From the NCBI RefSeq assembly GCF_027891095.1, contig NZ_JAQIIO010000014.1, positions 1-45,540 of the forward strand: a stretch of 45,540 nt of DNA, read 5' to 3'. This document shows, in pieces, positions 1-8,203 of the stretch. The stretch's first letter is position 1; each line of letters begins with the position of its first letter. The translations under genes and the position numbers were made by a program. This DNA comes from Aliiroseovarius salicola. GTDB lineage: Bacteria; Pseudomonadota; Alphaproteobacteria; Rhodobacterales; Rhodobacteraceae. The notes under the pieces are model-generated. The model searched no databases. It worked only from the letters and a program-made list of their open reading frames with translations, and was not told the DNA's origin.

Positions 1-14
1 CACGGACAATGATG

Positions 15-34
15 CAAATCAACCCGCTGATTTG
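15..34. repeat. Perfect 7-bp inverted repeat near window start
   Basis: The arms CAAATCA and TGATTTG are perfect and separated by six bases. There is no T-run after either arm, so it does not look like an intrinsic terminator. It could be an operator or the tail of an upstream gene outside the window. Function unknown. Confidence 0.4.
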
Positions 35-59
35 TCTGTATCTTGGGTATTTTGAGCGC

Positions 60-220
60 GTTTCACAAAAATTTCACCAACACGAAAACTTTTCCTTGAT
101 CGACTCACACGCTCCCCCTAAACGCGCATCACTTTCGGGACCGATCCCAACTTCAGGAGCTTTCTGGGGGGGCGCTAAGGGACCGACTGGAACGAACTGC
201 TGGTAACGAAGGGGAGCATT
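60..220 (+). promoter_or_regulatory. Upstream/leader region of speD
   Basis: About 160 bases before speD contain no supportable gene. A C-rich tract at 111-118 can pair with a G-rich tract at 166-174, enclosing a small GGGA/TCCC hairpin, so a folded leader RNA is possible. A clear Shine-Dalgarno (GAAGGGGAG) sits just before the speD ATG. I do not recognise a known riboswitch class; promoter and leader functions are inferred from position only. Confidence 0.3.
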
Positions 221-736
221 ATGAAGGATGCAGACCTCTTCCAACTGGGGATCGGTCTGGAGACAGGCGCCCACGAGGAAGGCTCACACGGCCCGATTGC
301 GGCCAATTCAAATATTGCATGCGAATTGCTGGACGAAGACCGTCACGACCATTTCATTCGTCGCGACGGCAAGGTTTTTGCAGGCACCCACCTGATCATC
401 GAAGTGATGGACGGGCATGGGCTTGATGACGAAGCGCGTATTCAAAAAGCGTTTCGCGATTGCGTCGAAGAATGCGGTGCCACGCTTCTGCACATCCACA
501 CCCACAAATTCAGCCCACAAGGGGTGAGCGGCGTGGCTGTGCTGTCGGAAAGCCATATCTCGGTACATACATGGCCCGAGATCGGCTATGGCGCTTTCGA
601 TGTCTTCATGTGCGGTGATGCGCAGCCCTGGAAAGCGGTTGATGTCTTGAAAGCGGCCTTTGGCACCGAAAACGTGCGCGTGAAAGAGCTTTTGCGTGGC
701 GACGGGATTGTCGGGTCCGAGGAGGCCGCGGCATGA
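221..736 (+). CDS. speD: S-adenosylmethionine decarboxylase proenzyme SpeD
   Basis: Pyruvoyl-dependent decarboxylase that converts S-adenosylmethionine to decarboxylated AdoMet, the aminopropyl donor for spermidine. The self-cleavage site is visible as SESHISVHTWPE: Glu110-Ser111 would be cut to make the pyruvoyl group. Ser103, His116 and Cys131 keep the same spacing from Ser111 as the essential Ser55, His68 and Cys83 have from Ser63 in the Thermotoga enzyme. At 171 residues it is longer than the usual prokaryotic proenzyme (about 120-130), with the extra roughly 48 residues at the N-terminus. The start has a strong ribosome binding site. The stop overlaps the speE start (ATGA), so the two are translationally coupled. 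Confidence 0.96.
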   Translation: MKDADLFQLGIGLETGAHEEGSHGPIAANSNIACELLDEDRHDHFIRRDGKVFAGTHLIIEVMDGHGLDDEARIQKAFRDCVEECGATLLHIHTHKFSPQGVSGVAVLSESHISVHTWPEIGYGAFDVFMCGDAQPWKAVDVLKAAFGTENVRVKELLRGDGIVGSEEAAA

Positions 737-1587
737 GCGATCAGGAAAACTGGCTCACTGAAAAGCTGCATGATCACTATGCGCAGTCACTGCGCACGGA
801 CGAGATGCTGTATGACAGCAAGACCAAGCATCAGCGCCTGAAAGTGTTTCAAAACGGCACCTTTGGCCGGATCCTGACGCTGGATGACGTGGTGCAGACC
901 ACCGAGGGCGACAATTTCATCTATCACGAGATGCTGACCCATGTGCCGATCCTTGCCCATGGCGCCACAAAGCGTGTGCTGATTGTGGGTGGTGGAGATG
1001 GCGGGATGGCCCGCGCTGCACTTGACCACAAAACTGTTGAGCATGTGACCATGGTCGAGATTGACGCTGGTGTGGTGGAGTTCTCGAAAGAATATCTGCC
1101 GATGCTCAGTCGCGGTGCCTTCGATGATCCGCGCCTGAACCTGGTCATTGCGGATGGCGCTGACTTCATGCGTGACACCGATGGTGGGTTTGACGTAATA
1201 ATCATCGACTCGACCGACCCAATCGGTCCGGGTGAAGTTCTCTTCACAGATCATTTCTATGGTCACGCGAAAAAGGCGTTGGCACCGGGCGGCATTCTGG
1301 TCACGCAAAACGGCGTACCCTTCATGCAGGGCGACGAACTGACCGGCACCATGCGCGCTTTCCAATCGCTTTTTGCTGATGCGACCTGCTATCTGGCCAC
1401 CATTCCGACCTACGCAGGCGGGCCGATGGCTTTAGGCTGGGGCACCGACAGCGACGCGCGTCAAGTGCCGCTTGAGGTGCTTGAAGCGCGCTTTGCCGAG
1501 GCTGGTATCGAGACGAACTACTACACCCCCGCGGTGCATAAGGGCGCATTTGCCCTGCCCCCATACGTCTCTCGACTTATTCCCTGA
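733..1587 (+). CDS. speE: Spermidine synthase SpeE (polyamine aminopropyltransferase)
   Basis: Cytosolic enzyme that transfers the aminopropyl group of decarboxylated AdoMet to putrescine. The 284 residues match the usual length. The fold's glycine-rich nucleotide motif GGGDGG is at residues 86-91, the acidic VEID is at 108-111, and the catalytic signature DSTDPIGP is at 159-166 with Asp159 as probable base. It overlaps speD by 4 bp and is followed by a terminator, so speD-speE is a self-contained two-gene unit supplying spermidine. Confidence 0.96.
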   Translation: MSDQENWLTEKLHDHYAQSLRTDEMLYDSKTKHQRLKVFQNGTFGRILTLDDVVQTTEGDNFIYHEMLTHVPILAHGATKRVLIVGGGDGGMARAALDHKTVEHVTMVEIDAGVVEFSKEYLPMLSRGAFDDPRLNLVIADGADFMRDTDGGFDVIIIDSTDPIGPGEVLFTDHFYGHAKKALAPGGILVTQNGVPFMQGDELTGTMRAFQSLFADATCYLATIPTYAGGPMALGWGTDSDARQVPLEVLEARFAEAGIETNYYTPAVHKGAFALPPYVSRLIP

Positions 1588-1625
1588 TTTGACTGGGCCC
1601 TGTCCGGATTGAAAATACAACCTTC

Positions 1626-1662
1626 AAAACGCTCCGCCCCGCCGGGGCGTTTTGCATTTTTT
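1626..1662 (+). terminator. Rho-independent terminator of speDE
   Basis: AAAACGC pairs with GCGTTTT around a GC-rich core (GCCCC/GGGGC) and is followed by TTTTGCATTTTTT. It lies in the short convergent gap before the stop of the minus-strand MocR gene. The A-rich 5' side means it could also act on the opposite strand. Confidence 0.75.
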
Positions 1663-1666
1663 GGGA

Positions 1667-3109
1667 TCAAGCGCTGAGGCTTTCCGGCGGGTGATCCAGC
1701 ATGCGGGCAATCTCCTCCAGCACCGCACGGAACCGGTCCAGAGGCATCTGCCCATTTACGGAAATGCGCACGGCATGAACCGCGGGCCCATCCCGAAGGG
1801 AAAAATCATCCCCCGGACGCACACGAATCCCTTTGGCTTCGGCCAACTGGCTGAAATTTGAAACCCGCCACCCATCTGGCAACCTCAACCAGAAAAACGG
1901 AACGTCGTGGCTCCAACCAAGGTCAAACCGTCCCAGAACGTTCAAGGCAACTTCGATATATTCCCGGTTCTTCTCTTGCATCCGCGTCAGGATTTTCGGC
2001 AATCCCGGATGGGTCAACACCTGATAAAGCGTCTCAAAAGCCGGGGCTGAAATCCCGAAATAGTTCACATCCACCACTCTGCGCAGCTTGCCCGCCCAAT
2101 TGTTCGGCGCAACAACATACCCTGCGCGCAAAGCCGGTGAGATTGTTTTTGAAAATGAGGTTATGAACCAGCCCTGTTCTGGAAGCAGGCTGCGATAGTT
2201 CGGTCCGACCGGCGCGCCCAATCTGTAACAATCATCCTGAACAACATGAAATCCGCGTCGACGTGCGATCTCAGCCACCAGATGACGCCGCGCGCCGCTG
2301 GTTACAGTACAGGTGGGATTATGCGCTTCAGGCATGGTGAACAGAAGCCGGGCGTCGGTGTCACGCGCGATCCGATCCAACGCTTTGGGGTCAACACCCT
2401 CCGCATCCATAGGAACGGCCACGACCTCGGCCCCCAACAGTTCCACCGCCCGGCGCAAGCCGGGATAGGAATGCTCCTCGACCATCACAACACGGCTTCC
2501 TTCAGCCAGCAAGGTCTGCATGGACAGCATAATCCCGTTCTGACCGCCATTGGTCACAACCACATCATCCGGATCAGCCGAGATCCGCATATCTTCTGGT
2601 AAATCCATATGTATGGTTTTACGTAAATGCCGCTGGGCCTCGAAAAACGGATAGCGTAGCAGCATTGCATCCGGCAGCTGCGCCGCCGCCGATATCGCCT
2701 CGCGGATTACCTGAACCTGCCCCACATCCGGCAAACGCGGCGCAAAGAGGAAATCATTTTCCGGCTCTTTGTGCAGCGCCAATTCCTGAAAGGTGGCCTT
2801 CTGAGATGCTGGGCGTTGCGACGAACTTTGCTGCGGGTGCCGCGCTGGGGTTTGCACTTCGGGTTTACCAATGACAAACGTGCCCCGTCCCACCTCAGTC
2901 TTAACCCATCCCTCATCCGAGAGGATCGAATAAGCACGGGCCACGGTTCCGGGGGTGATGCCAATCTTCCAGGCAAGGTCCCGCACCGGTGGTAGCTTTT
3001 CCCCGACCGGAAGCTCGCCGGTTTCAATCGCCTGCTGCACCCCGGTGACCAGCCGTCGATATTTCGGCCCGTCACCCGATAAAAGCGTTTCAGCAAATAT
3101 TGTACCCAT
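1667..3109 (-). CDS. MocR/GntR-type regulator with aminotransferase-like domain
   Basis: A 480-residue chimeric regulator. The N-terminal winged helix of the GntR type (about residues 10-80) contains LPPVRDLAWKIGITPGT, followed by a linker (about 85-115) and a fold-type I PLP aminotransferase domain to the end. The PLP lysine is Lys321 in SFSKT, and the usual NPTG-type loop reads HNPTC. Such proteins usually act as PLP-responsive regulators of amino-acid, taurine, GABA or B6 genes. The ATG at 3109 is chosen over an upstream one because it is preceded by CGGAAC and begins the conserved domain. It is divergent from the DUF1127 gene, with repeats between them and an inverted repeat across its own start codon, suggesting autoregulation. 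Ligand unknown. Confidence 0.88.
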   Translation of the reverse strand: MGTIFAETLLSGDGPKYRRLVTGVQQAIETGELPVGEKLPPVRDLAWKIGITPGTVARAYSILSDEGWVKTEVGRGTFVIGKPEVQTPARHPQQSSSQRPASQKATFQELALHKEPENDFLFAPRLPDVGQVQVIREAISAAAQLPDAMLLRYPFFEAQRHLRKTIHMDLPEDMRISADPDDVVVTNGGQNGIMLSMQTLLAEGSRVVMVEEHSYPGLRRAVELLGAEVVAVPMDAEGVDPKALDRIARDTDARLLFTMPEAHNPTCTVTSGARRHLVAEIARRRGFHVVQDDCYRLGAPVGPNYRSLLPEQGWFITSFSKTISPALRAGYVVAPNNWAGKLRRVVDVNYFGISAPAFETLYQVLTHPGLPKILTRMQEKNREYIEVALNVLGRFDLGWSHDVPFFWLRLPDGWRVSNFSQLAEAKGIRVRPGDDFSLRDGPAVHAVRISVNGQMPLDRFRAVLEEIARMLDHPPESLSA

Positions 3110-3195
3110 TACAATGTTCCGATTGTTTTGAATTACGTCATTTTGTATCAACACAATATTGGCACACTTGCCATATTGTATCAATACAATACTGG
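3099..3195. promoter_or_regulatory. Probable MocR operator array between divergent genes
   Basis: Two 20-bp direct repeats, TTGTATCAACACAATATTGG (3143-3162) and TTGTATCAATACAATACTGG (3176-3195), match at 18 of 20 positions and are 33 bp apart, close to three helical turns. The second carries a perfect inverted repeat ATTGTAT/ATACAAT. A third ATTGTA/TACAAT element (3099-3115) spans the regulator's start codon. MocR regulators typically bind such spaced direct and inverted repeats, so these are inferred to be its sites controlling itself and the DUF1127 gene. Confidence 0.65.
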
Positions 3196-3203
3196 AGATT
3201 AAC

Positions 3204-3437
3204 ATGGATCACGGATACAGCTCTCGGCAAGATCGTCTTGCCTATCTCAACACACATGCCTCTTTGCCCGCCATGGCGGAAGTCGCTTTGTTCGTTGCCG
3301 TGACCTGGACCAAATGGGCCGAGCGGCGGCAAATGCGAAAGAACTTGCGCGACCTGCCGGAGTTTCGGCTGAAGGATATTGGTGTCACTAAGAGCGAAGC
3401 AGATCTGGAAGCGGATAAACCGTTCTGGAAAGGCTAA
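3204..3437 (+). CDS. DUF1127 small basic protein
   Basis: 77-residue protein. The C-terminal part (ERRQMRKNLRDLPEFRLKDI followed by GVTK) fits the DUF1127 (YjiS-like) pattern of an arginine-rich helix, an L-x-DIG turn and a terminal aromatic residue. DUF1127 proteins are short, frequent in alphaproteobacteria, and have been linked to stress or phosphate/carbon regulation. The start at 3204 follows CTGGAG and is preferred over an in-frame ATG at 3159, which would lie inside the repeat array. A strong terminator follows, so it is a single-gene unit, probably under the divergent MocR regulator. Confidence 0.8.
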   Translation: MDHGYSSRQDRLAYLNTHASLPAMAEVALFVAVTWTKWAERRQMRKNLRDLPEFRLKDIGVTKSEADLEADKPFWKG

Positions 3438-3473
3438 CGGAAAAACCAAACACCAACACGAAACCTCTTCCTG

Positions 3474-3501
3474 GGCCGGGGCTTTCCCCGGCCATTTTTT
3501 T
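3474..3501 (+). terminator. Strong rho-independent terminator after the DUF1127 gene
   Basis: A perfect 8-bp stem GGCCGGGG/CCCCGGCC with a CTTT loop is followed by ATTTTTTT. Confidence 0.9.
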
Positions 3502-3573
3502 ATCCGCCCAACTGTACTCTCTCGATGTCACGGTTCTCAACCCGTGCCCATCGGCGTTCAAAACCTAGTCCCC

Positions 3574-3999
3574 TCAAGCCTTCTCGGGCGGGATGGAGTA
3601 GGTCAAACTGGCGCGGGCAACCGGTGCGTCATCGCCTTCGGAATGGATCAACACATCCCCCACTGCCAGTACCCGACCCAGCTTGTGCAATTTGCAATGG
3701 GCAATCAAATCCGCATCCGGTCGTGGCTTGCGCATAAAATCGATCGCGCAATTGGTGGTCACCGCGAGCGCCTTGGGGCCAATCATCGCAAGGATCGCGA
3801 GATACATCGATACATCCGCCAAGGCAAACATGGTTGGACCAGAAACGGTACCACCGGGTCGCAGGTGCTTGTCCCCTACCCGCTTTCGCATCGTGATCTG
3901 CATGGGCGCCACATCGGCCACTTCGAATTCATCTGCCACCTGCAGGAATTGCTCGTGCAGAAACTTTGTCAGATCATCCCTGCTCATCTTCAACTGCAT
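3574..3999 (-). CDS. PaaI-like hotdog-fold thioesterase
   Basis: 141 residues, a normal length for single hotdog-domain acyl-CoA thioesterases. The segment LRPGGTVSGPTMFALADVSM corresponds to the PaaI-type active-site region, where a Gly-rich turn leads into the long hotdog helix with its acidic residue (Asp in ALADVS). The N-terminus is well defined by GGGAGAAAACG upstream of the ATG. It is divergent from the crotonase-like gene about 100 bp away, consistent with acyl-CoA metabolism, but the substrate cannot be told. Confidence 0.8.
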   Translation of the reverse strand: MQLKMSRDDLTKFLHEQFLQVADEFEVADVAPMQITMRKRVGDKHLRPGGTVSGPTMFALADVSMYLAILAMIGPKALAVTTNCAIDFMRKPRPDADLIAHCKLHKLGRVLAVGDVLIHSEGDDAPVARASLTYSIPPEKA

Positions 4000-4103
4000 C
4001 GTTTTCTCCCATTATTCGCCCGTCACGCGACGTTCTTTTTCATTCCGCTACGGAAATGCCCCAATTGCCCCTATCGTGACCGGCGAAGCCAAGGGAGGAC
4101 AAG

Positions 4104-4898
4104 ATGGCAGACCCGATTCTGATCCGTAAGGACGCTGCGTCAGTGGCACATTTGACACTGAACAACCCCGGTGCGCTGAATGCGTTGTCAGAAGAGATGA
4201 TAACGGAACTGACGGCAGAACTGGAACGGATTTCAGAAGATGGCACCATTCGAGCCGTCATCATCTCAGGTGCAGGCAAGGTTTTTTGTGCTGGCCACGA
4301 TCTGAAACAGATGACCGCAGCACGGCAATCTGAGGATGGTGGGAAATCTTATTTTCAGGATCTCTTCGCCCGCTGCGCCCGGATGATGACGCTGATCACT
4401 CAAATGCCGCAGCCAGTGATTGCCCAAGTCCATGGGATCGCCACTGCGGCAGGATGCCAACTGGTGGCAAGCTGTGACATGGCTGTGGCTGCGAGCGGTA
4501 CCCGCTTTGGTGTAAACGGAGTGAATATCGGTCTGTTCTGCTCCACCCCTATGGTGGCCCTCAGCCGCAACATCCCACGCAAACAAGCCTTTGAAATGCT
4601 CACAACTGGGGCATTCATTTCCGCCGACCGGGCCGCCGAACTTGGATTAATCAACCGCGTTGTGCCACATGAGGATCTTGAAACAGAGACCCTCACCCTT
4701 GCCAATACTGTGGCCTCTAAACTTGGTAATGCAGTGAAAATCGGAAAATCCGCTTTTTACGACCAGTTCTCGATGGATCTTCAAGACGCATATGCGTTTA
4801 CCGGCGACGTCATGGCGGAAAACATGATGTTTCAGGACACCGAAGAAGGGATCAACGCCTTTATCGAAAAGCGTGCCCCGAATTGGGATCAGAGCTGA
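4104..4898 (+). CDS. Crotonase-family protein, ECHDC3-like
   Basis: 264-residue enoyl-CoA hydratase/isomerase-fold protein with an AGGGAGGACAAG ribosome site. The oxyanion-hole elements SGAGKVFCAGHDLKQM (about 55-70) and HGIATAAGCQLVASCD (110-125) are clear. The residues aligned with the two catalytic glutamates of classical crotonase (Glu144 and Glu164 in rat) are Gln119 and Gly139, so ordinary hydratase chemistry is unlikely. The pattern AAGCQLVASCDMAVA followed by GVNIGLFCSTP matches mitochondrial ECHDC3. It probably binds an acyl-CoA, but the reaction is unassigned; automatic labels of enoyl-CoA hydratase should be treated with care. Confidence 0.88.
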   Translation: MADPILIRKDAASVAHLTLNNPGALNALSEEMITELTAELERISEDGTIRAVIISGAGKVFCAGHDLKQMTAARQSEDGGKSYFQDLFARCARMMTLITQMPQPVIAQVHGIATAAGCQLVASCDMAVAASGTRFGVNGVNIGLFCSTPMVALSRNIPRKQAFEMLTTGAFISADRAAELGLINRVVPHEDLETETLTLANTVASKLGNAVKIGKSAFYDQFSMDLQDAYAFTGDVMAENMMFQDTEEGINAFIEKRAPNWDQS

Positions 4899-5047
4899 AA
4901 CGGGATAATTTCAACACCACCTCCTTCAGACCGAGCCACACGCCTGCTGACTTGAAGACCAGCGGCACCAGACTGACGGCGCGAAGTGATCGAATTTGGT
5001 CGGCAGATTAGGATCTTACCAGGCAACCCATCGACACATATCGCCCC

Positions 5048-5254
5048 TCATTGCCCTCGGTTATGGGTCCGGGCATAAAGATCTGCCGTGATCCGGCTTG
5101 CTGTCTTGTCAAATGCCGCAGGAATTAGGGCATGTATAAGTGCCGCCCCAGCCGCTAGGAAAAGCCAGAAGGCAAATCCTGCCGCAAATCTTGCATGCTC
5201 GAAATAGCTTTCTTCGACCGACGCGGGGTGGTCCAGGAAGATACGTTTAATCAT
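5048..5254 (-). CDS. Small membrane protein, DUF6356-like
   Basis: 68 residues with one long hydrophobic stretch (about 26-47, AAGFAFWLFLAAGAALIHAL), after an N-terminal FLDHPASVEESYFEH motif typical of the DUF6356 family as I recall it. A good ribosome site (ACGGAGCG) precedes the ATG. It is divergent from the Lrp-type regulator gene. Function unknown; an inner-membrane location is inferred. Confidence 0.65.
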   Translation of the reverse strand: MIKRIFLDHPASVEESYFEHARFAAGFAFWLFLAAGAALIHALIPAAFDKTASRITADLYARTHNRGQ

Positions 5255-5290
5255 GTCGCGCTCCGTGTTCTGTGTTCCTTCAATAAATCG

Positions 5291-5308
5291 AAATTCAACA
5301 AAGAATTT
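5291..5308. promoter_or_regulatory. Inverted repeat in the Lrp/DUF6356 divergent promoter region
   Basis: AAATTC and GAATTT arms are separated by six A-rich bases in an AT-rich divergent intergenic region. Lrp/AsnC proteins bind AT-rich palindromes and commonly control their own gene, so this is a plausible but unproven operator. Confidence 0.35.
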
Positions 5309-5367
5309 ATCCCAATCTCACTACAAAATCAGTAGATATTGTGAGCTTCTCCCGCTATTCTTCCCAA

Positions 5368-5826
5368 ATGGTGGAAATTGATGCATTAGACCGAAAAATA
5401 CTAGGCGAGTTGCAACGCAACGCAGATCTGAGTCTGGAAGACCTTGGTGCGCGTGTAAACTTGTCTCGCAATGCCTGCTGGCGGCGCATCCGTCAGTTGC
5501 AAGAGGCAGGTGTCATTCGCAAACGTGTAGCCCTTCTGGATGGCGACAAACTGGGGCTCGGCCTGTCTGTTTTTATCCAGATCCGAACCGCCAACCATGC
5601 CCCCGGCTGGCTGGACAAATTCGCCCGTGCGACACAAGACCTGCCTGAAGTTCTTGGGGCCTATCGCATGACAGGGGATCTAGACTATCTGATCCGTGCG
5701 CGTGTGGCCGACATGGCGGATTATGATCGGTTATACCAAGCCCTGATCTCACGCGTCGAACTCAGTGACGTTTCTGCAAGTTTCGTGATGGAAGAGCTGA
5801 AAGACACAACTGAACTGCCGTTGTGA
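5368..5826 (+). CDS. Lrp/AsnC-family transcriptional regulator
   Basis: About 152 residues with the standard layout. An N-terminal helix-turn-helix begins with LDRKILGELQ and includes the recognition region LSRNACWRRIRQLQEAGVI. A C-terminal RAM/Lrp effector domain carries the GAYRMTGDLDYLIRARVAD segment. These proteins are octameric or dimeric regulators responding to amino acids. The start is uncertain: ATG at 5368 gives the usual family length, while an in-frame GTG at 5341 would add nine residues; neither has a strong ribosome site. The downstream EmrE-like gene, 92 bp away on the same strand, is a possible target. Confidence 0.9.
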   Translation: MVEIDALDRKILGELQRNADLSLEDLGARVNLSRNACWRRIRQLQEAGVIRKRVALLDGDKLGLGLSVFIQIRTANHAPGWLDKFARATQDLPEVLGAYRMTGDLDYLIRARVADMADYDRLYQALISRVELSDVSASFVMEELKDTTELPL

Positions 5827-5918
5827 GAACGGATGGCGACACAACATGTCGCAACCAGACATGATCCCTCGCGGCCCGAAGGCCAGATTGTATCATCATC
5901 ACAGCCCAAAGGTTCAAC

Positions 5919-6248
5919 ATGCCCTATCTCGTATTGATCTTCGCCGTGATCGCCGAAACCATAGGCACCTCTGCCCTGCAGGCCAGTCATCAGTTCACAC
6001 GTCTCTGGCCTTCGGTGACCGTGGTGGTTGCCTATGGGATTAGTTTTGCGCTCTTGGCTTGGGTTTTGAAATTCATGCCGGTCGGGATTGCATATGCGCT
6101 CTGGTCCGGGCTTGGGATCGTTTTCATTGCGATCATCGGGTTCACCGTATTTGGCCAGAAACTCGATGTTCCGGCTGTCATCGGATTGACCCTGATCGTG
6201 GCTGGTATAGCGGTGATCAACCTCTTTTCGGCCACATCGACGCATTAG
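5919..6248 (+). CDS. Small multidrug resistance (EmrE/Qac-type) exporter
   Basis: 109 residues, four predicted transmembrane helices, the usual SMR length. The essential membrane glutamate is Glu13 in AETIGTSALQAS, and the family motif GIAYALWSGLGIV is present. The sequence TRLWPSV and the loop FGQKLD resemble EmrE closely, arguing for the cation/drug subtype rather than the guanidinium (Gdx) subtype. It would work as an antiparallel dimer exchanging protons for lipophilic cations in the inner membrane. Confidence 0.92.
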   Translation: MPYLVLIFAVIAETIGTSALQASHQFTRLWPSVTVVVAYGISFALLAWVLKFMPVGIAYALWSGLGIVFIAIIGFTVFGQKLDVPAVIGLTLIVAGIAVINLFSATSTH

Positions 6249-6321
6249 TGGACATTAAGGCTGGCAATTCGCCCCAACTCACGCTATTCGCGCCCCAACT
6301 TCCTTTGAAAAGGCGCGCAAC

Positions 6322-8142
6322 ATGGACCTTCGCAATATCGCGATTATCGCTCACGTTGACCACGGCAAAACCACGCTGGTTGACGAACTTCTGAAACAAT
6401 CCGGCGCGTTTCGCGAAAATCAGGCTGTGGCTGAACGGGCCATGGACAGCAATGATCTGGAACGCGAGCGCGGCATTACCATTTTTGCCAAACCAACCTC
6501 GGTTGAGTGGAAAGACACGCGGATCAATATCGTCGACACCCCGGGTCACGCCGACTTCGGCGGTGAGGTTGAGCGGATCCTGTCGATGGTGGACGGGGTT
6601 GTTTTGCTGGTGGACGCCGCTGAAGGCCCGATGCCGCAAACCAAGTTTGTGACCTCAAAGGCATTGGCCCTGGGCCTGCGCCCGATTGTTGTTCTGAACA
6701 AGGTCGACAAGCCAGATGCTGAACCGGACCGTGCGCTGGACGAGTGTTTTGATCTCTTTGCCTCTCTGGATGCAACCGAAGACCAGCTCGATTTCCCGCA
6801 TATGTATGCTTCTGGCCGCAACGGCTGGGCTGATGCTGAGTTGGATGGACCACGCCAAGACCTGCACGCGCTCTTCAACCTGATCGTAAACCACGTGCCT
6901 AAACCCAAGCAGATCGCCCATAAAGATGAAGATTTCTCGATGCTGGCAACCACTCTGGGTTCCGACCCGTTTGTGGGCCGTGTTCTCACCGGTCGCGTGG
7001 AAACCGGCCGCCTCAAGGTAGGGGCCACCGTGCAGGCCATCTCGCGCATTGGCCAAAAAATCGAACAGTTCCGTGTGACCAAGATTCAGGCGTTCCGTGG
7101 CCTGGCCCAGCAGGACATCGAAGAAGCCATAGCCGGTGACATCGTGTCGATTGCAGGTATGGCAAAATCAACCGTGGCAGATACGATCTGTGCGCTGGCG
7201 GTGGAAGAACCTCTTGAAGCACAACCGATCGACCCCCCCACCATCACGGTAACCTTCGGCATCAATGACAGCCCGCTTGCAGGTCGTGACGGCAAAAAAG
7301 TTCAGTCGCGCGTGATCCGCGACCGTCTGCACAAAGAAGCCGAAAGCAACGTGGCCATCAAGATCGAGGACACGCCCGGAGGCGAAGCCTTTGAGGTATC
7401 AGGTCGTGGCGAGCTCCAGATGGGTGTTCTGATCGAAAACATGCGCCGTGAAGGGTTTGAGCTGTCGATCTCGCGCCCACAGGTGATCATGCGCGAAGAA
7501 AACGGCCAGAAGGTCGAACCAATCGAAGAAGCCACCATTGATGTGGATGACGAGTACTCCGGCGCAGTGATCGAAAAACTCACCGGTTCGCGCAAAGGTG
7601 AATTGGTGGAAATGCGTCCCGCAGGGGCTGGCAAAACCCGCATTATCGCCCATGTACCGTCACGCGGCCTGATCGGTTATCACGGCGAGTTCCTCACGGA
7701 CACCCGCGGCACCGGCGTTCTGAACCGCGTGTTCCATGGGTGGGCACCTTTCAAAGGCGCCATTCCGGGCCGTCGCGCCGGTGTTCTGATCTCGATGGAA
7801 AACGGAACTTCAGTTGCCTACGCCCTTTGGAACCTTGAAGAGCGCGGCAAGATGATGATTGGCGCTCAGGAAGATGTGTATCAGGGCATGATCATCGGCG
7901 AACATTCCCGTGACAACGACCTTGAGGTGAACCCGCTCAAGGGTAAGAAACTCACCAACGTACGTGCCTCAGGTACGGATGATGCGGTGCGCCTGACCAC
8001 GCCGATGACCCTGTCGCTGGAAGAAGCCATCGCTTATATCAATGACGACGAGTTGGTGGAAGTGACCCCCAACAACATCCGTCTGCGCAAGCGCTATCTG
8101 GATCCGCATGAACGCAAGCGGATGGCAAAAGCCAGCCAGTAA
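6322..8142 (+). CDS. typA: Ribosome-associated GTPase TypA/BipA
   Basis: 606 residues, full length. GTPase motifs are in order: AHVDHGKTT (10-18), the switch RERGITI (about 50-56), [12 protein letters not shown] and NKVDKP. The remainder contains the EF-G-like domains and the BipA-specific C-terminus ([14 protein letters not shown] region and a terminal [12 protein letters not shown] segment). The family binds the 70S ribosome and helps 50S assembly, especially under stress or cold. It appears to be its own transcription unit, ended by a strong terminator. Confidence 0.97.
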   Translation: MDLRNIAIIAHVDHGKTTLVDELLKQSGAFRENQAVAERAMDSNDLERERGITIFAKPTSVEWKDTRINIVDTPGHADFGGEVERILSMVDGVVLLVDAAEGPMPQTKFVTSKALALGLRPIVVLNKVDKPDAEPDRALDECFDLFASLDATEDQLDFPHMYASGRNGWADAELDGPRQDLHALFNLIVNHVPKPKQIAHKDEDFSMLATTLGSDPFVGRVLTGRVETGRLKVGATVQAISRIGQKIEQFRVTKIQAFRGLAQQDIEEAIAGDIVSIAGMAKSTVADTICALAVEEPLEAQPIDPPTITVTFGINDSPLAGRDGKKVQSRVIRDRLHKEAESNVAIKIEDTPGGEAFEVSGRGELQMGVLIENMRREGFELSISRPQVIMREENGQKVEPIEEATIDVDDEYSGAVIEKLTGSRKGELVEMRPAGAGKTRIIAHVPSRGLIGYHGEFLTDTRGTGVLNRVFHGWAPFKGAIPGRRAGVLISMENGTSVAYALWNLEERGKMMIGAQEDVYQGMIIGEHSRDNDLEVNPLKGKKLTNVRASGTDDAVRLTTPMTLSLEEAIAYINDDELVEVTPNNIRLRKRYLDPHERKRMAKASQ

Positions 8143-8165
8143 ATCCACACTGGATTCGAGAATTC

Positions 8166-8191
8166 AAAAAGGGGCCTCAGGGCCCCTTTTT
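8166..8191 (+). terminator. Rho-independent terminator of typA
   Basis: An 11-bp perfect stem AAAAAGGGGCC/GGCCCCTTTTT with a TCAG loop ends in a T-run. The symmetric A and T tracts allow it to work in both directions, and it lies in the convergent gap with the glycosyltransferase gene. Confidence 0.92.
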
Positions 8192-8203
8192 CATTTAGAA
8201 AGT

